Shown piece by piece: positions 56,778-64,000 of a stretch of DNA of 64,000 nucleotides (position 1 is the stretch's first letter; each line of letters opens with the position of its first letter). The stretch lies in the NCBI GenBank assembly GCA_034509735.1, contig JACGWO010000013.1:14652136-14716135 (forward strand), given 5' to 3'. The notes under the pieces were generated by a model, which saw only the letters and a list, made by a program, of their open reading frames with translations, did not search any database and was not told the DNA's origin. Both the position numbers and the translations under genes were made by a program. Origin of the DNA: Sesamum alatum (Eukaryota; Streptophyta; Magnoliopsida; Lamiales; Pedaliaceae).

Positions 56778-58559
56778 TTATGGTGTTCCGGGAGGTGTCC
56801 ATTCAGACATTATACCATTTTCTTTTAGATAATTAAGGAACTCGGTACTAAGGTATTCACCGCCTCGGTCTGACCGTAGGACTTTAATCTTGCAGTTGGT
56901 TTGGTTCTCCACTTCAAGTCTGAATTCTTTAAACCTCTCAAGAGCTTCAGACTTGTACCTCATCAGGTAAACATAACCATACCGTGAATGATCATCGGTA
57001 AAGGTTATGAAGTAGGAGAACCCACCTCGGGCCTGCGTCCTAAGTGGTCCACATAATTCTGTATGGACCAAGTCCAATAGACCTGTGGCAAGCCTGCTTT
57101 GTCCTACAAAGGGCTTCTTGGTCATTTTTCCTCTTAGACAGGATTCACAGGTTGGTAGCTCACTCATGTCCCCTACCTCTAGGTTCTTTGAGTCTACCAA
57201 CCTTTTCATCCTATCTTGGGATATGTGACCTAGCCTAGCGTGCCACAATCGTGCATTCCCGTTATTATCTATTTTACGTTTGTGTTGAGCGTTTAGAACA
57301 AAGTTCGTCTGTTGCAAGATATAGAGCCCATTGTTAAGTGTACCAAGTAGATGAGCAATTCCACACCTCATCAAATAAAAGCAATTTTTATTGATCATAA
57401 ACTCATAACCACTATTGTCTAACAATGGAATGGAAATGATTTTTTTAATCATATTGGGTTCATAATAAATTTGCTCTAATTCTATGCTAATACGATCACT
57501 AACTACTAGAGTGGCGGATCCTACTGCTTTTGCCGAGATGGCCTTGCCATTCCCAAGCTTCAGGATCATATCCCCGCTACCCAGTTTTCTGCTTCCTTTC
57601 AGCACCTGCAAATCATTGCAAATGTGAGCTCCATAGCCGATATCTAATACCCAAGAGGCAGAATTAGTGACCATATTGACCTCAATCACAAATATACCTT
57701 GGTTCGAGAAGAGTTTGGGGCACTCCCTCTTCCAATGCCCTTTCTCACGGCAATTGATACATGTGTCATATGCCCTCGACTGTTGCTTGGAGACAACCTT
57801 TCCCTTTCCTTTGCCTTTCCCCTCTTTGGTAATGGGAACACTCTTAATGTTCGTAGCTGCTTTGACGGTTTGTCCCTTCCCTTTCTTCTTTTTCCAACGT
57901 CCAGCACCCTTGCCTTTCGTTTTGGAAGTTGAAGCACCTCCAAACAATACCGAAGGCGTGGACTTTTTGGTCTTTGCCTCGTATTGCACCAACATATTTA
58001 TCAACTCATGAGTGCCCTTCTCAAGTGCGTTCATGCTGTAGTTGACAATAAATTGGTCGAAGGAGGGTGGGAGTGACTGAAGGATCACATTTATGTACAT
58101 TTCATTATCGAGGTCTGCCTTTAGGTCCTCGAGCTTTTCCACCAGGGTAAGCATTTTAATCTCGTGCTCTTGTACATAGGATCCTTCTGTCATTTTAGTT
58201 CCAAAGAACGTCTTAGTCGCGACATACCTAGTATGCCGGTCCAGGACTACATAGCAATCCTTAAGGCGAGTCATAGTGTAAGGGATATCGTCTAGCCTTT
58301 CATACTGCTTCTGAATCTCATTCATCATCGAAGCAAGTATGACGCTACGGACCTTTCGGTTATCCTTATGCCAAGTCTCGAACGTCACACGTTCTTCTGG
58401 CGAGGATCCTTCCAGTAAGGTCCTAGGGAGAGGCTCGTCCATGACGTAGCCTTGGTTCTTGTAATCCAGGACTATCCTGAGATTGCGCAACCAGTCGTTG
58501 TAATTGGTTCCATTGAATTTGTTGGTCTCAAGTATGGTTGATAAAGGGTTCTTAGACAT
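56778..58559 (-). CDS. Gag-protease-integrase of copia element E, open for 593 codons
   Basis: This is the longest open frame of the window. It starts MSKNPLSTILETNKFNGTNY at the same conserved site as F and G. Gag covers about residues 1-300, with the zinc knuckle CINCREKGHWKREC (C-X2-C-X4-H-X4-C intact) after a Lys/Gly-rich stretch. Protease follows, with SWVLDIGYGAHIC (D-T-G changed to D-I-G). The integrase zinc module reads LWHARLGHISQDRM, then PTCESCLRGKMTK. The core has HTELCGPLRTQA (first catalytic Asp is Glu), FTDDHSRYGYVYLMRYKSE and LRSDRGGEYLSTEF. The frame ends at TAA 56778-56780 (Gln CAA expected after WTPPGTP). It is truncated relative to the full polyprotein and carries altered catalytic residues. 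Confidence 0.9.
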   Translation of the reverse strand: MSKNPLSTILETNKFNGTNYNDWLRNLRIVLDYKNQGYVMDEPLPRTLLEGSSPEERVTFETWHKDNRKVRSVILASMMNEIQKQYERLDDIPYTMTRLKDCYVVLDRHTRYVATKTFFGTKMTEGSYVQEHEIKMLTLVEKLEDLKADLDNEMYINVILQSLPPSFDQFIVNYSMNALEKGTHELINMLVQYEAKTKKSTPSVLFGGASTSKTKGKGAGRWKKKKGKGQTVKAATNIKSVPITKEGKGKGKGKVVSKQQSRAYDTCINCREKGHWKRECPKLFSNQGIFVIEVNMVTNSASWVLDIGYGAHICNDLQVLKGSRKLGSGDMILKLGNGKAISAKAVGSATLVVSDRISIELEQIYYEPNMIKKIISIPLLDNSGYEFMINKNCFYLMRCGIAHLLGTLNNGLYILQQTNFVLNAQHKRKIDNNGNARLWHARLGHISQDRMKRLVDSKNLEVGDMSELPTCESCLRGKMTKKPFVGQSRLATGLLDLVHTELCGPLRTQARGGFSYFITFTDDHSRYGYVYLMRYKSEALERFKEFRLEVENQTNCKIKVLRSDRGGEYLSTEFLNYLKENGIMSEWTPPGTP

Positions 58560-58953
58560 TTTAAATATACATTTAAAAAAAACAGAGTTCGCGATCAGCA
58601 GAATTTAAAAGACGGAGGTTTGATATATATATATATATATATATAATTAAATGCTTGGTCTTTAGTCATTTAATGCTCCCACTATTTATACGAAAACACG
58701 GTACTCTCAAACGTTGTTTTCGGAAAACCTTTTCCTAGTGGGCTTGGGATCCACAGCGAATTTTCCCATACCCCGCTTTTACGATTCACATGGGAAGAAT
58801 CCTGTGGGAGGTATAACATACCATTCTCGTTCCACGAGATTCTCAAGATTATTGCCTCACCCTTTTACATGATCCCGAGGACTCCAAGCGAATCATGCTA
58901 ATCGGGCGTTAGACCCGACCTAATCAACCGAGCCATAGACCCACTGCTACCTC

Positions 58954-59044
58954 CACGACTCGTGACACAGATAACAGTGGTCTACTTTTCATTCACGACA
59001 TAGTGCAGCTTCTTTTAAGTACGATAGACGTGCCACGACTCGTG
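58954..59044 (-). promoter_or_regulatory. Twin palindrome CACGACTCGTG in leader of E
   Basis: Cores are at 58954-58964 and 59034-59044, 80 bases apart as in H. Confidence 0.65.
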
Positions 59045-59361
59045 AGACCACGCTATCGACCTAAATCAGCTTCCTCACTATCCCATGGATTGGAAGGCAT
59101 GGACGAACTCCTAGAGTCCATGTCCACTTTGTCTAGGGTCTAATATTTGGACATTGGTCCAACCAATGTGAGAGTAGTAAATGACCGAGATCTCACAAAG
59201 TAAATATATGTACACATTCATCCACAATGCGTAATAAATAAATTGCATCCACAACAGTTATATGATAAATAAAATGCCATTCATCCATCGTAATAACCAC
59301 ATGAAAAATTAAAGCCTAGCACGCCCCTGTTTGATGATCACGAGCCCCAATCCTATGCGAC

Positions 59362-59379
59362 CCACTGAGCCCACAGTGG
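59362..59379 (-). promoter_or_regulatory. Leader hairpin of element E
   Basis: ccactg-agccca-cagtgg, a perfect 6-bp stem with one loop change relative to H. Confidence 0.55.
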
Positions 59380-60087
59380 ATCTATGGTCAATCTAGGGTT
59401 GGTCCTACACTATTACATTAATAGTAACCCAATCATCATTCTGATGGGCCTTGGTCTCTTTTCTCTTTCTTCTCTTCATGGAAACGCCTTCGAACCTCCG
59501 GTCTGGGCTCTCCATGTGGACCTTCCTTCTTCTCCACCAATTATATAAAATAAAACATCACTTCTATTCTACTCTCATTACATATTAAAAATAGAAACCC
59601 CAGCGAAAACCTGGGGGGAGTACATAAGGAGGGAGGTAGAATGCCTTATTATTCCAAGGCAACTAGAAAGGGAGAAGGAGAAAACAGTAAAAGAGGCACA
59701 CAGGCCCAACAGAAAATTAAACCATACATTCGGTCTAGGGCTCGTGATCATCCATTTCCATCCAACACACATAATCATATGATCCAATCACACAAGATAC
59801 ATGCTAACAACATATGATTACCAATCATAATTATCCAAGATAAAAATAAATGCGTAACGTATGAAAATATGGTACAATTGCTGGTAATAGTATTTTCTCA
59901 TTTTAGAAAGACCTTTCCTCATTATTTCTAGGTAAATTATCCCCGGGATTCCAAATCCAATATAATTTTACCTCCTAAAATAATGTCTTAGAAAATTAGG
60001 CAAAGATTGAACAAAAACGAATTTTTCAGAATTAATTAAAATTAAAACTGAAAAAATAGAATAAAATAAAAGGGGAGAAACCCTAAC

Positions 60088-60205
60088 AGCCGGCAGCCGG
60101 CCGCCGCGCGGAGGGCAGCAGGCCCTGCCTGCCGTCCCTGCATGCGCGCAGGCCCCTGCCTACGTGCGCGTGCGCCTGGTCGGCAGCAGGCTGCACGGCC
60201 GTTGG
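60088..60205 (-). other. G+C-rich leader island of element E
   Basis: A block rich in ggcagccggccgccgcgcgg and gcgcgcaggcccctgcc-type strings. The gcgcgcaggcccct string is shared with H. Confidence 0.8.
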
Positions 60206-60214
60206 TTGTGCCCC

Positions 60215-60732
60215 TAAAAGATTGTGGATCGTCCCGGGAAATAGCGCGAATGCGGAAGCGCGGTATAAAATAAAATACAAAAATTAAAATATGCTTTGAA
60301 TTAATTAAAGAAAACGCTCAAGGGGTGCACCTTGAAGTTTCCTAGGTGTTCGGTGTATCACATGAATTAAAAGCATACAAAAATTATCATGGAGGCCATT
60401 GGGATTAAAATTAAAAAGGAACGAAAAATTAAATCGGAACCTACCGATTGTCGTTTTCTTCTTCTAACCGGTACTCGCGTTGTTCCCCAATTTGCACCAA
60501 ATCTCGTGTTTGAGACTCTCCAAACAATAACACGCAATCCACCCACGTATCTTGCACGTCGTGCTAGCGAACGAACAATTAATATTTGGAGAGGATGAAT
60601 TAATCACACGTTATTAATTAACGGCATTAATTCTCCTAAGTTCAATTGTTCCAAGAACAAAAGAACAAGAAAAGATATTTTCTTGAGAGAGAGAGAGGGG
60701 GCGGACGAGTGGGGAGAGAGGGAGAGCCGAAA

Positions 60733-60770
<38 letters not shown>

Positions 60771-62856
60771 GGAATTTCATCACTTTTCAAATAGTGAGGG
60801 GCTAGGACTATTTATAGAGGAGGAGTTTAATCCTATTTAAACTCCAACTCTAATGAAGACTATTTTGACTAGGATTTTGACCTAGTCAAAGTCCTAGTCA
60901 AAGTAGTATTTGACCTAGTCAAATTAATCCTAGCCATCCATCTCTCCCTTTCCATCTCAACAATTAATTTAATTTAATGGAATATTTAAAACCTATTCTA
61001 ATATTCCAAAGGCCAAATAAATAAATATAATAAATATAAATATTCATTCTAGGCCCATTAAATTAATTTTCTAATAAATCTAATTTATTAGATTAATCCC
61101 TTTTATCAAATAAAAGGAATTAATTCTCCAAGAAAATAAAGGACCCGATTAAATTCAATTTAATCATTCTTTTTCTCCAATATTTAATTCTAAATTAAAT
61201 ATTTAATGTGTGTGGATTGTGTGTGACTCTTTAGGTTCACCTTTCAGCTAGACTTGATCGGATTCCTAGAATCCGCCCGTTACCATGGGTGGCCATCTAA
61301 CAACGGTCCATGACACTAGAGCCTAGGTGAATTTTCGGGGATGAACATTTAGACTCTAACAGTACACTCGTCCTTCTGTCTACGGTCTCACCACTTAGGG
61401 TCTAGGGCACGGAAAATGCAGGGGGCAAGTGAGGGGCTAGGACTATATATAGAGGAGGAGTTTAATCCTCTTCAAACTCCAACTGTAAAGAAGACTATTT
61501 TGACTAGAATTCTGACCTACTCAAAGTCCTAGTCAAAGTAGTATTTGACCTAGTCAAATTTAATCCTACCCATCCATCTCCCCTTTTAATCTCAACCATA
61601 AATTTAATTTAATGGAATATTTAAAACCTATTTAAATATTCCAAAGGGCAATAAATAAATATAATAAATATAAATATTTATTCTAGGCCCATTAAATTAA
61701 TTTTCTAATAATTCTAATTTATTAGATCAATCCCTTTTATCTAATAAAAGAAATTAATTCTCTCCAAGAAAATAAAGGACCCGATTAAATCCAATTTAAT
61801 CATTCCATTTCTCCAATATTTAATTCTAAATTAAATACTTATTGTGTGTGGATTGTGTGTGACTCTTTAGGTTCACCTTTCAGCTAGACTTGATCGAATT
61901 CCTAGAATCCGCCTGTTACCATGGGTGGCCATCTAGCAACGGTCCATGGCGCTAGAGACTAGGTGAATTTTTGGGGATGAACATTTAGACTCTAACAGTA
62001 AACTCGTCCTTCTGTCTACGGTCTCACCACTTAGGGTTTAGGGCACGAAAAATGCAGGTACCCATTTCGGACCTAAGTGTCGGTCTGTCCTTACTAAACG
62101 CCGCAAGGGAAACCTTCCCTTCTGCTCAGTTACTATTGCCACAGATTTTAGGGACAAGATACAGAGCATTTATGAGACTCAACTGTCAATGCCTTTTGAC
62201 AGGAGACAGATCCTTTCTTTGAAACTACTGTCACTCTGTACACCAAAGCTGCACTAGACATGACTTATGACTACTCAAGTGCTTCTTGGCAATCTCTCAC
62301 CATATCTAAGATACAGACCTGATATACAGGTAAACTCAGCAGTTCCTCAAGTCAAAGGACTTGACCTGTACCGTTGGAATCGGGAATACACGTCATACCT
62401 AGCCAACCCTACTCAAGGTCCTCCGTAAGACGGTTCCCGCGAGTCACGTCAGTCAGCTGCTCCCTAGCTGGCTAACCAACCAACACTACTTAGACGACCT
62501 TCGTCACCCGTCGATGAAATATGACAGCAGATGCTTAGTGCAACTCTCAAAGGGAAACTCGGTACCCATTTTCGAGATTCCTTGACTTGGAGATTTTCAA
62601 ACTGATTCAGAAGGACTGATTTCATGGACCTACCTCCAAGCGTAGTCCCAATCCCCGAAATACGTTTTTCAGTCTGTGGGCTTTGTTTGCGTAGTGAACA
62701 GATATGTATAAAGCAGATAAAGTGAACACAACAAAGTAATGCGGAATGAATTTTACTTTTTTTTATTCATTAATAATATATCAAATCCTTCAAATTGTCT
62801 ACACATAGGTTACATTTCACCTGCCAAGATTCGCTACATGGTCACCTATTCTAACA
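60215..62856 (-). repeat. 5' LTR of element E, chimeric, with a 630-bp internal duplication
   Basis: 60215-61427 corresponds to 52506-53697 of the 3' LTR. At 61428 the sequence jumps back to the equivalent of 53068 and continues to the normal end at 62856. The second module is closer to the 3' LTR than the first (for example cctcttcaaactcc and ccccttttaatctcaacc against cctatttaaactcc and ctccctttccatctcaac), so the first module comes from a diverged relative. It contains (GT)n at 60738-60769 and two TATA boxes (60809-60816 and 61443-61450). Confidence 0.85.
60738..60769. repeat. (GT)n microsatellite in LTR of E
   Basis: About sixteen uninterrupted tg units. The 3' LTR has a shorter run at 53024-53043, so it has changed length since insertion. 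Confidence 0.9.
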
Positions 62857-62861
62857 AAAGC

Positions 62862-63008
62862 ATCGTTTAACATAATGGGCACAATGCATACATGTGCCAA
62901 TGATGAACATTTACCATATTCATCAAGACAATATTACTTTTAATAAAGATTGTTGAATAGTTTCCAAAACTGTTAATCCAATTGGACTTCTGGTCGCCTA
63001 TTCAAGCA
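62862..63008 (-). repeat. 5' LTR of element D, terminal piece
   Basis: It resumes atcgtttaacataat after the AAAGC duplication, collinear with 25292-25441 of C, and ends cgcctattcaagca (decayed attctaaca). Confidence 0.8.
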
Positions 63009-63464
63009 CTTTTTTTCAAGATGAACTTGGTGGTTTTTGAGCTTCTCCATGATGGATAGCATCATCGCACCATGCTTTTGTACTGACAACCCTTCTGTCA
63101 TCTTAGCGCTGAAAAATGCTTTCGTTGTAGCATATCTAATATGGCGGTCCGGAACCACATAAACATCTTTCATGCTGAGCATCATCGACTTGACGTCATC
63201 ATGCCTTTCGTACTATTTCTGGGTCTCGTTAGTAATCGAGGCTAGTACGATGCTGCGAACCTTCCAGTTTTCATCATGCCACTTCTCGATCGTCAAATGT
63301 TTTCTGAGCATCCCCTCTGGCAAGGCGCGAGGAAGAGACCTATCTAGAATGTAGGTTTGGTTCCCAAAATCTAGGATTATCCTAAGATTTTGTAGCCAAT
63401 CATTGTAGTTGATTCTGTCAAATTTTATAGGCTCAAGAATTTGTGTAAGTGGATTCTTAGACAT
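63009..63464 (-). pseudogene. Gag N-terminal part of copia element F
   Basis: The ATG at about 63464 gives MSKNPLTQILEPIKFDRINY, NDWLQNLRIILDFGNQTYIL and WHDENWKVRSIVLASITNET. A TAG (CAG expected) after QK interrupts, then YERHDDVKSMMLSMKDVYVV, DRHIRYATTKAFFSAKMTEG and MEKLKNHQVHLEK. The open sequence then stops at the LTR end of D (63008), which replaces the rest of Gag. The downstream pol is not visible in the window. Homologous to Gag of E and G. Confidence 0.85.
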
Positions 63465-64000
63465 CTACAATTATACAAAAAACTTAAAGTAGATTATCGT
63501 ATTAATGTGTTCAAGCTAAGGCTTGGTCTTTAGTCATTAACCACTCCACTATTTATTCAAAAGCCTACCACTCTCAAGTGGGGTTTTGAGAAAATCTTTT
63601 CCTATGGGCTTGGGGTCCACAAACGCAATTCTCGATGCTATGCCTTTATGATTCATATGGGTAAAGGCCTTGTGGGAGGTAATATATACCATTCTCATCC
63701 AATGAGATCCCAAAGGTATTTTTTCTCGGCTCTTCGCATGATCCCAAGGACTCCAAACGAATCATATTACTCGGCGTTAGGCCTGACCTATTTACCAAAT
63801 AATACCTCGACTATCGCTGCCAATGACTCATGAGATAGGGACACATGAACATATTCCTTTGTTCATAACAATAGTGCAGCTTTCTTCCATCCCGAACGTG
63901 CCACGACTCATGAGACCATGATTAAGCGGAAGTACCTTCCTCACTAGCTACATTGCCATGGATGGAAGGCTTGGACAAATCAAAAAGCCTATTTGATTTA
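63465..64000 (-). other. Leader of copia element F (runs off the right edge)
   Basis: It has the conserved ccactatttattc and ctatgggcttggggtccaca blocks near 63548 and 63604. Two damaged copies of the leader palindrome are present (about 63822-63832 and 63902-63912), again 80 bases apart. The 5' LTR lies beyond the window. Confidence 0.7.

Larger units (their letters stand above)
58560..60214 (-). other. Leader of element E, lacking its primer binding site
   Basis: An (AT)n tract lies at 58623-58645. The cccactatttatacgaaaac block (58679), twin palindromes (58954-58964, 59034-59044), hairpin (59362-59379) and G+C-rich island (60088-60205) are all present in the usual order. The last 200-odd bases that in H separate the island from the LTR, including gctctgatacca, are missing: the island runs straight into taaaagattgtggatcg. 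Confidence 0.75.
52506..62856 (-). mobile_element. Ty1/copia element E, near-coding, with rearranged 5' LTR
   Basis: 3' LTR 52506-54493, polypurine tract 54494-54504, pol and gag 54505-58559, leader 58560-60214, 5' LTR 60215-62856. The target duplication AAAGC is perfect (52501-52505, 62857-62861). In 53841-54080 against 62204-62440 I count about 12 mismatches, so it is older than G and H. Gag-pol is the best preserved here but has several transition stops. The 5' LTR carries an internal duplication of about 630 bases, and the primer binding site is missing. Confidence 0.9.
26597..63008 (-). mobile_element. Ty1/copia element D, split by nested insertions
   Basis: Its own DNA consists of a 3' LTR part (26597-27529), a decayed interior (27530-30765) holding a foldback element, and a 5' LTR in three pieces (30766-32106, 52169-52505, 62862-63008) separated by elements G and E. 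Rejoining the pieces at the target duplications TGAGG and AAAGC gives a sequence collinear with the LTR of C. On the right, D abuts the gag gene of F, so it seems to have inserted there. The left end was lost next to the CACTA terminus. Confidence 0.8.

Overview
The window is transposon-dense nuclear DNA of a flowering plant. Nearly every recognisable base belongs to LTR retrotransposons or small DNA transposons. I see no intact host gene, rRNA, tRNA, CRISPR array or prokaryotic signal. Plant origin is supported by Ty3/gypsy elements with Tat-type features (second RNase H, antisense ORF behind pol), Ty1/copia elements primed by initiator-Met tRNA, a CACTA terminus with subterminal repeats, and MITE/foldback elements. 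The texture is that of old heterochromatin. Coding stops are often C-to-T or G-to-A changes.

Layout. 1-6337: gypsy element A on the minus strand, running off the left edge. It has a C-terminal piece of an antisense ORF on the plus strand, a broken gag-pol with RNase H and most of integrase deleted, a primer binding site and a 5' LTR. 6338-7540: AT-rich DNA with a 129-bp MITE. About 7540-17340: gypsy element B on the minus strand, same architecture, with a longer antisense gene (8448-10267) that has its own TATA box and possible introns. 17341-17570: small foldback element. 17757-25441: copia element C (minus) with a badly decayed interior. 25442-26596: CACTA terminus. From 26597 onward there is a nested stack of copia elements. 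D (minus) lies in the gag of F (minus, running off the right edge). G (plus, 32107-52163) and E (minus, 52506-62856) both lie in the 5' LTR of D. H (minus, 40124-49975) lies in the 3' LTR of G. Three insertions have perfect 5-bp target duplications: TGAGG for G, ATTTG for H and AAAGC for E. An 803-bp foldback element lies in the interior of D.

Relative ages from hand-counted LTR mismatches in stretches of about 240 bases: E 12, G 6, H 3. This fits H being nested in G. The youngest element, H, has a wrecked gag-pol yet complete LTRs, primer binding site and polypurine tract. C, D and H share the same derived, non-coding version of the interior, different from the near-coding E and G. The best reading is a non-autonomous copia lineage still mobilised by relatives such as the ancestors of E and G. 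All of these elements, coding or not, keep a recognisable leader. It carries a pair of CACGAGTCGTG palindromes about 80 bases apart, a CCACTG/CAGTGG hairpin and, in four of them, a G+C-rich island just inside the primer binding site. These are candidate cis-acting replication or packaging signals and are the most interesting material in the window.
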